Translations under genes and position numbers: made by a program
Shown here: positions 1-13,000 of the stretch, in pieces
Layout: each line of letters starts with the position of its first letter
Numbering within the stretch: position 1 is the stretch's first letter
From: Ciona intestinalis
Lineage: Eukaryota > Chordata > Ascidiacea > Phlebobranchia > Cionidae
Direction of reading: 5' to 3'
Assembly: GCF_000224145.3 (NCBI RefSeq)
Contig: NC_020178.2
Span: 1,136,986-1,200,985 of the forward strand
Length of the DNA: 64,000 nucleotides
Notes under the pieces: model-generated
Told to the model about the DNA's origin: nothing
Database searches by the model: none
Seen by the model: only the letters and a program-made list of their open reading frames with translations

Positions 1-200
1 ATAACCGCATTTTGTCAAATGACCTAAAAACAATTTAGAAAAGTATGTGTGTAAAAAGAATGTCTTTTAATTCTAACATAATGTTCATTCAAAGTTACTT
101 TATGTGAAGAGAAAAAAATATACATGTATATTTATATATACATTAATTGTGTTATGTATATTGGTAAAAAGATTCTTAATTACTGATTTTTTTTCTGCAG

Positions 201-3200
201 GTGCTTATTACGCAATGTTCTTGTGAAGTTCTCCAGTTAGATAGTACCAATCTTGAATCAACTTTAGGTAAGTTTCCTCTAATCATGTTATGAGTAATTC
301 TATCTTCTTCACAAAGCTCACGTTTCTGCCTTTGTTTGTTACCAATAACCAAAGTTTATTATTAGCTGTACTTTTTGGTGTTAAGTGTGCTATGTCACAC
401 ATACTTTAACAAGTGAAATCATGTTTTGGAATCCCAGTTTAGGCACAATACAGATTTTACCCTGCTGTTAGATGCCTATACAAACAAACAGAGCCAAAGT
501 ATATTGCTTTCGCCACATTATTCATTGAGGTTATCTATGTTTGACAACTATGAGTGTAACTACATTTTAACAATGTCAACCTAGATTTTACCCTGCTGTA
601 AGGTGTCTATACAAACAAGCAGAGCCAAAGTATATTGCATTCACCACATTAATCAATGAGGTTTCCTATGTTTGACAACTATGAGCATAACTGCATTTTA
701 ACAATGTCACCCTAGATTTTGTTAAAAAATGCCAACCAAAAAAAACTAAAAAATGATTTCTTTATGTTTACTTGTACTACTAGTATTGACAACTGTATTT
801 CATAACAAACCTGTATGTATGTATTCCTCCACNNNNNNNNNNNNNNNNNNNNNNNNNNNNNNNNNNNNNNNNNNNNNNNNNNTAAGAATATAGGTAAAAA
901 AACTTTAAAAATAACCGCATTTTGTCAAATGACCTAAAAACAATTTAGAAAAGTATGTGTGTAAAAAGAATGTCTTTTAATTCTAACATAATGTTCATTC
1001 AAAGTTACTTTATGTGAAGAGAAAAAAATATACATGTATATTTATATATACATTAATTGTGTTATGTATATTGGTAAAAAGATTCTTAATTACTGATTTT
1101 TTTTCTGCAGGTGCTTATTACGCAATGTTCTTGTGAAGTTCTCCAGTTAGATAGTACCAATCTTGAATCAACTTTAGGTAAGTTTCCTCTAATCATGTTA
1201 TGAGTAATTCTATCTTCTTCACAAAGCTCACGTTTCTGCCTTTGTTTGTTACCAATAACCAAAGTTTATTATTAGCTGTACTTTTTGGTGTTAAGTGTGC
1301 TATGTCACACATACTTTAACAAGTGAAATCATGTTTTGGAATCCCAGTTTAGGCACAATACAGATTTTACCATGCTGTTAGGTGCCTATACAAACAAGCA
1401 GAGACAAAGTATATTGCATTCACCACATTATTCATTGAGGGTTATCTATGTTTGACAACTATGAGTGTAACTGCATTTTAACTATGTCACCCTAGATTTT
1501 ACCCTGCTGTTAGGTGTCTATACAAACAAGCAGAGCCAAAGTATATTGCATTCGCCACATTATTCATTGATTGAGGTTATCTATGTTTGACAACTATGAG
1601 TGTAACTGTATTTTAACAATGTCACCCAAGATTTTACCCTGCTGTGAGGTGTCTATACAAACAAGCAGAGCCAAAAGATATTGCATTCACCACATTAATC
1701 AATGAGGTTTCCTATGTTTGACAACTATGAGCATAACTGCATTTTAACAATGTCAACCTAGATTTTGTTAAAAAATGCCAACCAAAAAAAGACAAAGTAT
1801 ATTGCATTCACCACATTATTCATTGAGGTTATCTATGTTTGACAACTATGAGTGTAACTGCATTTTAACTATGTCACCCTAGATTTTACCCTGCTGTTAG
1901 GTGTCTATACAAACAAGCAGAGCCAAAGTATATTGCATTCGCCACATTATTCATTGATTGAGGTTATCTATGTTTGACAACTATGAGTGTAACTGTATTT
2001 TAACAATGTCACCCAAGATTTTACCCTGCTGTGAGGTGTCTATACAAACAAGCAGAGCCAAAAGATATTGCATTCACCACATTAATCAATGAGGTTTCCT
2101 ATGTTTGACAACTATGAGCATAACTGCATTTTAACAATGTCAACCTAGATTTTGTTAAAAAATGCCAACCAAAAAAAACTAAAAAATGATTTCTTTATGT
2201 TTACTTGTACTACTAGTATTGACAACTGTATTTCATAACAACCTGTATGTATGTATTCCTCCACAGCAAACAACCAAGTCGTGTTCGTTAATTTTTACGC
2301 GGACTGGTGCAGATTCAGCCAAATGCTTGCCCCAATATTCGAACAAACTGCTGAAAAGATCGCAACCGAATATCCAACCCCAGGCATGGTTACCCTTGCT
2401 AAAGTAGATTGTGATAGGCAAGGTAAGAACTCAAATAAGTATTAGCTGTATCTTGTATGTCTGTATTTGGGTGTATAAGTGTAATGATGGTAAATTGGCT
2501 GCCATTTTGTGTTCAAAATAAAACAGTGGGTATTAGTATGTAAAAGTGTAAGTGTGTGTTATGGGTAATGTTACTAATGCAATGTTATTAACCATCAGAT
2601 TAGCTGTATGTCTGTATATGGTGTATAATTGTAATGATGGTAAATTGGCTGCCATTTTGTGTCTAAAATGAAACAGTCGATATGGACAATTATATTAGGT
2701 GTATGGTGTATGTGTAAGTATAATTTGAAGAACCAACAATATGTTAAAACAATATGTTTTCTCTGGTGTTTAGGAGTAAGGTGTATACAAAGTTTCACAA
2801 AGTATATTGGATTCGCAACATTAATCAATGAGGTTTTCTATGTTTGACAACTATGAGTGTAACTGTATTTTAACAATGTCACCCCGGATTTTCTAAAGAT
2901 AAAAAAAGTATTTGTTAAAAACACGATTAGGAAATATGGGATATTATTTGCTAACAGTATCCATTTTACCCCACACTATTATATTTGTCTCATCCAATTA
3001 ATTTCCATTTTACAACAGGTGGAATCGCCCAGCAATACCACGTTAGTAAATACCCTACTATGAAGTTGTTTTACAACGGTAAACCAGCTAAGCGTGAATA
3101 TCGGGGTAACCGAACCCCAGATGGTATTGCTGCATTCATTAGGGATCACCTTAAAGACCCAGTGAAAGAATTCGCTAATTTGGACGTCATTTATGAATTG

Positions 3201-6200
3201 CCGGTAAGTGTATAATGTACATTGTTGCAAAAGATTTATAAAAGACACCTATGTTATAACTCAACAGTTAGCATGAGGTGTATGAATACACCATGTGTGT
3301 CTGGTGTATAAAAAGACACCCATGCTATAATTCAACAGTAAGCATGAGGTGTATGAATACCCCATGTGTGTCTGGTGTATAAGAAGACACCCATGTTATA
3401 ACTTGACAGTGAGCATGAGGTTTATAACATTTTACTTTTATATTTTCAGCGACAAAAACGAAACGTTGTCGGTTACTTTACATCAAAGGAATCAGAAGAA
3501 TTTAAAGTTTTTAACAACGTTGCTAAAATATTAAAGGATGATTGTGATTTCCATGCTGGGTTTGGGTAAGTGGGCAATATATATTATTATTGTTTTAATG
3601 TAATGCTAATATCATTGTGGGCGTATGTGTTTTTGAGCAAGGTGATTAACAGCAATTGCTCCAAACCAGTGGTCTCACTAATGGGCTGTCAAAATTGTCT
3701 CCCATAGTTAAAATATTCCCAAATTATTACCCACAAAATTACATACCTGGTTACTTGTAAGCGGCACAAGGTTCAAAATAGAACCCTATAAAGCTAAACA
3801 AAGCCCAAACCCAGGTGTTAAAAGATCTAGTTTTTAGTTAATTTAAAATATATATACTGTGGTTGTTTTTAACGTTGAATAAATAAACAGGGAAGTTTCA
3901 AAACCTGAAAGAACAACAGGAGACAACATTATATTTAAACCAGATAGTGTAAGTAGTATGTGCTTGTTATAATTAGGCATACTATATTATAATACTGTAA
4001 TAGTGTAATATAACATATATTATATTATAGCATAAAGTTTGTATTATGTTTTTTTTTTATTATAGTACTGTAGTTCTGTTGCAGCCCGATTTTCTTCATT
4101 TTTAAGTTAAATATTTTCAGTTTGGTCTGAATTTGAATTTAAGATGGTTTTAATTTTAAACCAAATTTTAAAATGAAGACAATTGAGTTATATATATGGG
4201 CTATAATATTGTTTGTATTAAAACTGACCGAAAAATATGTGTTTCAAGTCCTGTTATATTATGCCTACATTAGTAACAGCACAGCCATATGCTTTACTGC
4301 CAGAATCCTGTTTAAGTTTAACTTAGTCCATGATCTGTTCCATGAAACGTGGTAACTTAATGTACTGTTCTATGAAATGTAATAGACAGGAACAGCTGTA
4401 ATGTTAAAAGAAATATCCTTGTGTGTAAATGAGCAGTAAATGGACATTTTGGTGTAGTTTTAAGTACTTGCATTTACACTAAAACTAAGATACTATAGAC
4501 ACCATTTAACTAAAGTATGATAGACAACTTTTAAATTTACAATGGTTTTTGATAATTAAGTTTTATTCTAGAAATAAAAAAATATAGAAAATAAGCAAAT
4601 TCTTGCATTAATATTTTGTTTATTTACCCACAAAGTTACATACGTAGTAACTCATAACCGTCGTAAGCGGGCACAAGGTGTATGAAACAGAATACCTGTG
4701 TTATTAGGACTGTCGTTGCTTTGCCATGCAAGGATAAATAAATAAGTTACATATGTGATAACCTCTAAGTTGGCACGAAGTGTATGAAACAGAACACCCG
4801 TGTGATAACAACTGTCATTGCCCCAGCGTCGCGAGGATAAATAAGTTACATTCCTAATTCTGTATATATTACATCAAATCTTGAATAAATCCAATTCCTA
4901 ATTCTGTATATTGTTTATAGGAAGCCCAACCAGAAATGGTGTTCCTCGGTTCTTTAACAAACCAAGATTTACTGCATGCGTGGGCTCAGGACAAGTGTGT
5001 GCCATTGGTAAGTATTGCTATATATCTAAAAACCTTTAAATACATCTATTTATTACTGCCTCTCTTGCCTTTAAAAAAATGGGTGCCTATTTACAAATAT
5101 ATATCTAAAAATACATATATTTTATATGGATGAGGTCTTACATGTGTGAGTTCAAATATGTTTAGCTATTTCAGCCTCACTTACATTTTAAAAAGATCAG
5201 TGTATTTGTACAAAGGTTTGCCGTCTATTTATACCAAAAAACAACTCCCTAAAACTAAAACCACAACCCCTAAAAAAACATTTTTGAAAATTAAAAAAAA
5301 AAAAATTCCTGGCAAGCGGAGAAAAAATAAAAACTTTTTGGCGCGTGTGTAAACTAAAAACAACTTCCTGAAACGTAAAAAAAACCTAAACACACATTTA
5401 AATAAAACATTAAATAAACTCCCAGGTTCGAGAGATAACTTTTGCGAACGGGGAAGAGTTGACGGAGGAAGGACTTCCATTTGTCATCCTCTTCCACAAG
5501 AAAGAGGACACGGAGTCATTGGAAGCTTATCGAAAGGAAGTCAGTCGTCTCGTTAGTTTCAAAAGTAAGAATTCTTATTGTAGTAGTAGTTACTTGTTTG
5601 CATATAGTTGTTGTGTAGTAGTAGTTACTTGTTTGCATCTCCTTTAGTATATTATAGTATAGGAAATCCCTAAGTATAAAGTATGTGGATATCTAGGTAA
5701 AACTCGTGTTACATTAGTTATACTTTTTCCGTATGGTCAGTAGTATGGTGCAATGTATACATTCAATTTGTAATTAAAAACATAGCTATTCAAAATTGGT
5801 TTGCCAGATAAGTGTTTCCAAAAATTTTCACGTAAAGGATACTTATTCTGTTACTTCTGCTACCAGGCATAAAAAATAATCTTTTTTTATCCAAGTTTTT
5901 ATTATCTGGTATAAAAATGATATTTCATTGCACTCTTAGGCAAAGCTTTATCATGCTTTTACATATTTATTTCACATAGCCAGAGGCATATCCAGGAATT
6001 TATAAATTGGGGGCGCAAGTTTTTGCTTAGAAAATAGGCGAGTATTAAACGTAATGCCTGATAAAATCATACCCCGACTAACATAAATATTAACACACAT
6101 AATATGAAACGCGTAAGATTGGTTTTAAACTACAATATTACGTCTGCTTTACTATTTTTTAAGAAGAGGGGTTCTAATTTTACAACAACAAAAAATATTG

Positions 6201-8207
6201 AAAAAAAATACACAGCACTTATTGTTCGTAATTCCTTATTTTGTTCCCCTTTATCCCGTACAGCCTCGGTTAATTTCCTGGTGGCTGATTGTGAAACTTT
6301 CTCCCACCCTCTACACCACCTTGGGAAGTCTGTTAGGGATTGCCCATTAGTTGCCATTGATTCATTCAAACATATGTACATGTTCCCCAACTTTAATGAA
6401 ATCAAGTAAGTGACTGTTTAATATAATGTATTGAGTGAATGTAACTTGTTTATTCCCGTATTGTCGGGCAACACAGACATTATAAGTTTATAACACAGGT
6501 GTTTTGTTTCATATACCTCTTGTTCACCTACCAGTTATCACATATATAACACATATATAACTTTAGTAATTAGTGTCTGGTGTATAAAAAAACACCCATG
6601 TTATAACTCGACAGTGAGCATGAGGTGTATGAATACACCATGTGTATCTGGTGTATAAGAAGACACCCATGTTATAACTCAACAGTGAGCATGAGGTGTA
6701 TGAATACACCATGTGTGTCTGGTGTATAAGAAGACACCCATGTTATAACTCAACAGTGAGCATGAGGTGTATGAATACAACATGTGTGTCTGGTGTATAA
6801 GAAGACACCCATGTTATAACTCAACAGTGAGCATGAGGTGTATGAATACACCATGTGCGTCTGGTGTATAAAAAGACACCCATGTTATAACTCGACAGTG
6901 AGCATGAGGTGTATGAATACACCATGTGTGTCTGGTGTATAAGAAGGCACCCATGTTATAACTCTACAGTGAGCATGAGGTGTATGGATACACCATGTGC
7001 GTCTGGTGTATAAGAAGACACCCATGTTACAACTTGACAGTGGGCATGAGGTGTATGAATACACCATGTGTGTCTGGTGTATAAGAAGACACCCATGTTA
7101 TAACTTGACAGTGGGCATGAGGTGTATGAATACACCATGTGTGTCTGGTGTATAAGAAGACACCCATGTTATAACTTGACAGTGGGCATGAGGTGTATGA
7201 ATACACCATGTGTGTCTGGTGTATAAGAAGACACCCATGTTATAACTCAACAGTGAGCATGAGGTGTATGGATACACCATGTGTGTCTGGTGTATAAGAA
7301 GACACCCATGTTATAACTCAAAAGTGAGCATGAGTTATGCACCATTTTCACAACCATATCACCCGCAGTACACCAAACAAGTTGAAACAGTTCATTCTTG
7401 ATCTACAATCTGGTAAACTACACCGTGAGTTCCACCACGGACCTGACCCTCATATACAAGCGTTACCCGAAGATCCATCAGCAGCACCAGCTGTAAACGT
7501 GAGTTTCAATTAAACTAAAAATTTAAATATAATATACTACTTTTACACATTAATATTATACTAGTATATATTATTATTATATATGATATTATGGTGTAAC
7601 TGCATTTAACAATGTCACCCTACACCCAGATTTTACCCTGTTGTTAGGTATCTATACAAACAAGCAGAACCAAAGTATATTGCATTCATCACATTAATCA
7701 ATGAGGTTCCCTATGTTTGACAACTATGAGTGTAACTGCATTTTAACAATGTCACCCCAGATTTTACCCTGCTGTAAGGTGTCTATACAAACAAGCAGAG
7801 CCAAAGTATATTGCATTCACCACATTAATCAATGAGGTTCCCTATGTTTGACAACTATGAGTGTAACTGTATTTTAACAATGTCATCCCAGATTTTGTTA
7901 AAATTGTAAAATAGTGACACCAAGTCTACTTGTAATTGTTCTTATTAAAAACTAGTTAAAGCTAGGTAAAACTGCCCAAAAATTATTAAATTCAGCTTTC
8001 AGATCTTTGCAAAATGAAAAATGTTTCTTTCAAACCAGTTTTAACTTGTTTATTCCTGTTCAGGACAACCCTGAAGTAATAAGTGCTGAGGTACAAGCAT
8101 CAGAAAAACCAGCAGAAGAAGTTGAGACTTCACCACCAGAATCCATTTTCAAACAATTGAAGCCCTCCGAACACCGATATACATTAACAGATAGGGATGA
8201 GTTATAA
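201..8207 (+). CDS. ERP44: ERp44 (thioredoxin-family ER chaperone), 5' partial
   Basis: ERp44 retains unassembled secretory cargo and oxidoreductases in the early secretory pathway. Exons read here: 1111-1177 (also 201-267, see duplication), 2267-2422, 3019-3203, 3450-3565, 3891-3948, 4921-5007, 5426-5564, 6264-6405, 7369-7498 and 8064-8207. All join in phase with GT-AG borders and give 407 codons plus stop. The second exon holds the thioredoxin fold with the CRFS active site (2308-2319), which in ERp44 replaces CxxC. Later exons match ERp44 closely, for example KYPTMKLF, DKCVPLVREITF, TEEGLPFVILFHKKEDTESL and REFHHGPDP. The protein ends in RDEL just before the stop, as in vertebrate ERp44. 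The signal peptide exon lies upstream of the window or is lost. Identity is very secure; only the 5' end is open. Confidence 0.95.
430..2150. repeat. Tandem copies of a ~130-bp dispersed repeat
   Basis: Copies share the words TATTGCATTCACCACATTA, CTATGTTTGACAACTATGAG and ATTTTACCCTGCTGT in fixed order. Single or short runs of the same element occur at about 2790-2890, 7590-7890, 11200-11290, 14610-15010 and 32200-32340, in both orientations. No coding capacity is seen. Confidence 0.8.
833..882. other. Assembly gap (50 N)
   Basis: Run of N. It separates two near-identical copies of the ERp44 5' region. Confidence 0.99.
3262..3425. repeat. 71-bp satellite, short array
   Basis: Two to three units of the same 71-bp repeat, just upstream of the ERp44 exon at 3450. 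Confidence 0.85.
6560..7335. repeat. 71-bp satellite array in an ERp44 intron
   Basis: About eleven head-to-tail units of 71 bp. Each unit contains GGTGTATGAATACACC, which has 7-bp inverted arms round a GA spacer. It also contains GTGTCT and AGACAC as outer arms round GGTGTATAAGA. Short open frames of about 60 codons repeat with the unit and are not genes. Confidence 0.95.
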
Positions 8208-8299
8208 CCTTAGTTCATTGCAGTCATAAAAACTAAAAAAAATGCCCCAATTGGGTCAAATTCACATAAATAAACCTATTGAATGCAAACTACTGTCTT

Positions 8300-8305
8300 A
8301 ATAAA
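8300..8305 (+). terminator. Polyadenylation signal of ERp44
   Basis: AATAAA lies 93 bp after the ERp44 stop codon, a normal distance for a short 3' UTR. Confidence 0.6.
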
Positions 8306-8754
8306 GAAAACGTTAAATTCTGTATTTTGTTTCAACAAAAATGAGCAACAATTTTTACCCAATAATGTAGCGTTACTTTATTCAAGATTTTTACTTAATT
8401 TTCAAACTGTTTGAAAATTTTGATTTGTGTTTTTTGTTGGAGTTAGGTTTTTGAGAAACTGTATTTAAAATCTGATTTCTAAAGCTGTACAACAATTAAA
8501 CATTACATTTCTTATCTTTTTTTCATTTAGCCATTTTAAAAAGCAATTATTTTGTTCTGTAAATATCCAAAATTTTAAGCAATAATACATACGTAGTTGA
8601 ATTGTCACAAATATTACTTTCTCGCTAAATATTCAAAGTTAAATCTATTTGTACCCAACCTTCGCATTAGTTAACATTGAATGCTAAATTTTCTCTTTTG
8701 TTTCGTACTTGAAGCATTTTCTAACTTCATTTTCGATTTGAAGCCATTTTTATT

Positions 8755-8905
8755 GGGAAATGCCAGTTTTTTTCCAGTTAAATCCAGTATTTTTCAAGTT
8801 AAGTCCACATTTTTTCAGGTAAATCCACTTTTTTCCAGTTAAACCAAGTTTTTTTCCAGTTAAATCCACTTTTTTCCAGTTAAATCCACTTTTTTCAGTA
8901 AAATC
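8755..8905. repeat. ~18-bp minisatellite
   Basis: Repeated CCAGTTAAATCCACTTTTTT words with small changes. It produces a lysine-rich open frame on the minus strand that has no gene features. Confidence 0.7.
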
Positions 8906-9084
8906 TGGTAAAATTTGAGTTTGGTTGACTTCATTGCAATTGTGTTTCGATATTATTTCCATTTAATTGGGTTTCCATAATTTCAATACTCGGTGATTCT
9001 GTGTAGTTGTGCTTGTTATATTTTCTGGTAATAAACTATTTATACGAATTTCTTTGTAGCTATCAGATTTCTTTATCATTATTA

Positions 9085-9335
9085 GAGGTGTCAAGTAATA
9101 ACATGGGTGTCTTCTAATACACCAGACACATATAGTGCATTCATACACCTTATGCTCACTGTCGAGTTATAACATGGGTGTCTTCTTATACACCAGACAC
9201 ACATGGTGTATTCATACACCTCATGCTTACTGTCGAGTTATAACATGGGTGTCTTATTATACACCAGACACACATAGTTTATTCAAACACCTCAAACTCA
9301 CTATTAAGTTTTAACACAGGTGTTCTGTTTCGTGC
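9085..9335. repeat. 71-bp satellite, inverted short array
   Basis: About three units in the opposite orientation to the array at 6560-7335, fading into the related dispersed element at 9300-9370. Confidence 0.85.
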
Positions 9336-10071
9336 TCGTTAACGAGTTACCACGTGTGCAACTTTGTGGGTAATTAGTTTTCAGGGGGGAAATCTATTTC
9401 TTTTGTTCTGGCGAAATAAAAACTACCGGTCCTACATTATGATCCAACGTCACTAACTTAAACTCCCCTTAATTGCACTTTAAATATTTCGTCTTGTTTT
9501 GCAATAATATTACATAAGTGTCCACTCAGGTCACTTTACAATTACTTGCCCCCCGAAAGCCTTATGGCCATTACGTCATCGGGGGCTTTCCCGTTTTTTT
9601 ATGGGGTGGATTCCCAAAAATAAAGCACCGTCAATCAGATCGTTCTTAGCTCGTCTAAAAATCAACTAAAAGCACCAAATTAAGTAAGATTTTGAAGAGA
9701 AAATGACAAAAGTTTTATTTACCTGTCTGCTGTATATGGTCTGTTATAGATTAGTTTAAAAATAATGCCAGTACAGTACGTTGTAATCGTTTATTTTAGC
9801 GTAGAAAATGCAGACGATTTAGTCAAGTAATATAACAGATATTACGCGACTTTATTTTGTTGTCTGAGTACAATAATAAAGACTTGCTTGATGTAAATTT
9901 AATAAAAAAATCGTTAAAACAAGTTTTATTATAACATTCTACAATGCAATAATTAAAAATTCTGCTGTTTTTATAATTTTGATTTTTGCTTTCAAATTAA
10001 AAAAAAACTTTCCTTTTTTCATATGCAATCAATTCATTTCCACCCACAGTGTTTTAATGTAAATAATAAAT

Positions 10072-13000
10072 ATGGCTAGTCCAACGGATATTGCAAAATT
10101 TAACTACAAAGATTTTTCCGAGAAGAAAATTCTCGGAGAGGGGTCTTTTAACCAAGTTTATCAAGTGTACAATCCTTATATTGGGAACTGTGTTGTGAAG
10201 ATCGTATCACGATGTTTCTATGGACAAGAGAGGTTTGGAATTATTTTATTTCTATGTATATGCAATACAAATTATTTTATTACTTTGTTTTGCATATACA
10301 TAAATTAAACACGAAAATTTAGTGTTCCTATTTATTAAGTTGAAAATAACAAAATTGTCATTCATTTATTGTTATTACCAGAAAAGGTGGGAGGTAATAA
10401 ATATAGGTATTTATTAATAAATATTATTGCTTATTTTTATTAACTTAAGTTTCATTAAAAAACAGAACAAACTTGGTGATATTTTGCACAAATTATTAAA
10501 TTTCATTATTTGTTGATGTTATGTTTAAGCTTAAATTTCGTTTACTTAAAACAACAATATTAAGTAAACATTGGTATATTATTAAACCATGTGTGGCTGG
10601 TGTTTGAAAAGACGCTTAAAATAGAGCAAAAGGTGTAAAAAAGCATTAAGCGTGTTTTAACATCAATAAGCAATAAGCAGGTTGAATTTAAAAGAACAGA
10701 TTAATGAAACATGCAAACAGTGTAATGCTCACGCTTTTTATCCAAAACATGATTTCTTTCTTTTTTATCAATAAGCGTGTTTGTTAACAACTGTTGTTTT
10801 ACCGCTACTACCCGTCTTTTCGCTTTTGTCAACTCTCTTGTTCTTTGCTATCGTGACTGAAGAGACGAAATAAATTTCATTCATTTATTCAAAAAATTCA
10901 TACAGCAATTAATAATTCCATCCCACAGAGAGAAAAACTTGTTGTTAAAAGAAGCAGCTGACATGCAAAGAGTCCGGCATGACCATCTTCTACCGTTATT
11001 GGGGGTTGTTATGGAACCGGAGCATCTATGTCTTGTGTTTGATGTGGCAGATAATGGATCACTGCTGCATGCTTTACAAAGGATTCAGATTCCATGGTCG
11101 ATTAAGAACATGAATGCTTATCAGGTTAATTTACTGGTTAACTTTGCAACTGGTTAACTTTGCAATTAGTTTAAATGGTAAACTGTGTAACTGGTTTGTG
11201 GTAAATGCAATATACTTTGGCTCTGCTTGTTTATATAAACACGAAACAGCAGGGTAAAACTAGGGTGACAAAACATGTCAAAATACAATTACTGTCGTTC
11301 TCTTCCGCACCTTTTATCCATGGCGTGTCTTAATTACTGTCAGTTTAATATTGATTCCATTCTCTTCAGTTTTTAATAATATGACCTTGGAAATTTTTAG
11401 GAAGATAAAAAAATGATGTTATGATAATAATTTAATGAATTAAATTTCCAACCACGCAGGTTATCCTGGCAGTATGCTTTCTACACGAACAAGATGATCA
11501 AATTGTTCACAGGAATTTAAAAACATCCAATGTCCTGCTAGACGCAGAGTTTAATGCAAAGGTAGGTAAACTGATCCATATTATTCAAAGTTTAATGTTT
11601 GTATAAGTTGTATTGCAAAGTACAGGTTATATTTATAATTATAGGTGAGGTCCTACAGTATGGCATGCCATAGGGCCTGAGATTTAAGCCCGTTATTCCA
11701 TAAATGTATAATATGCACATTCTTTTCTATCTGGGTGAGGTCATACTGCGATGCTTATAATGGGATCTGGGATTTAGGCCAAAGTTGGTCCATTAACCCA
11801 ACACCCAGGGTGCTACAACCCGTTAGTGACCGCTAGGTTGAAACAATGTTCTTTAGGTGTCTTGCCTAAGCACAAACACGCCATCAGTATCGAGCATTGA
11901 GCTAGATATCTTTTGGTTACAATGCATGTTTTAGACTAAATGTTCTCTAAAGTTAACAGGGCCAGATTAAATATTAACTTTCATATTTACTCTTATGTTA
12001 TGTGTATTGTATATGTCGTATGCACTACATAGAAGTTTAATTTGTACGAAAACACGCACGTAAGAAATAACAGTTTTCAGTGTGCGTTTTCGAGACATTT
12101 TTTTATTACTGTACTTTGTATATGTCTATAGTTATACACCATATAAGACAGAAACCACCATAATAAATACCAGTATGCAGCATGTGTTTCATGCAGACGT
12201 CTGCACCATGCATAGCTATGGTGGTGGGTTGCAACTTGAATGTCTCAATAACAGAATACACGCTTGTCTCTCGAGACAGGAAGTTATATTTGCCAGAGTA
12301 CCAAGGCTTGTATGAGGAAGCTATTCAAACAGTCATGTTATTAATGTTAGCGCGTTCAGAGGCGGTACATTTACCTTGCATTTTTTTAAATTTTTTAAAG
12401 CCTAAAACAGCACTTTTTGACTGAATCCGTTTAGATTTGTAAATAGAAATAGTAAATAAAAAAAACAACATTAAAAAAAAACAGTTTCTTACTCCAAAAA
12501 AGATGTTACAATTCATTTCAAAACACGATCAGGATATTTGGATATTATGTGCTTAAGGTGTCCCATCTTTTCTCACTCTACTATAATTATATATTTCATA
12601 ATACCATTTTTTTGGTTTCATTTTCTATTTTAGATTCATCACATTCTTATAAAATAAAACACGCCAAACTACCGAGATATTTATAGTTTTACGCCGTGTT
12701 CAATAGGGTGTGTAATCTAAAGCTTATGTCAAAACTGCTTGAATGGTTTTTACTATAATTATACCAATGTAGGTTAACCGAATATGGTCTTTCATGCTGG
12801 TTATATATATATATATATAACAGTAGGTATATATATTAATATTACCTATATATAACAGTAGTTATATATATTTTCTTATAAATAACGGTAGTTATATATA
12901 AGCAAAGTCTATAGTCTATACAATACTGCACTTATTTTTAAAAAATTGCTGTATTTTTCAAGTCTGCATTTTTTGAAATATTGTTGTTTTTTTTCCTAAG

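Larger units (their letters stand above)
1..2265. repeat. Gap-flanking duplication of ERp44 5' region
   Basis: The sequence from position 1 reappears from 911 almost unchanged, including the 67-nt exon (201-267 and 1111-1177) and its splice sites. The left copy stops at the N gap 833-882, exactly at the pyrimidine tract before the exon that starts at 2267. This is best explained by two haplotypes or repeat alleles placed side by side by the assembler, not by a real exon duplication. Including both exon copies would also break the reading frame, since each is 67 nt long. Confidence 0.75.
8306..10071. other. ERp44-RIPK intergenic region
   Basis: No gene is seen. It holds a short repeat rich in TTTTTCCAGTTAAATCCA at about 8760-8905, an inverted 71-bp satellite stretch at about 9085-9335, and a GC-rich island at about 9548-9600 with a TTACGTCA motif and partly complementary arms (CCCCCGA with TCGGGGG, GAAAGCC with GGCTTTC). 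The last part should contain the promoter of the downstream kinase-like gene. Confidence 0.6.

Noticed and set aside
6560..7335. Regular direct repeats suggesting a CRISPR array
   Set aside because: There are no unique spacers; the whole 71-bp unit repeats, and the setting is a eukaryotic intron.
8750..8962. Lysine-rich minus-strand frame (NWKKVDLTGKK)
   Set aside because: It is a translation of a simple ~18-bp repeat with no splice or family evidence.
9548..9600. Histone-type 3' stem-loop
   Set aside because: The stem sequence and loop do not match the histone element and no histone gene is nearby.
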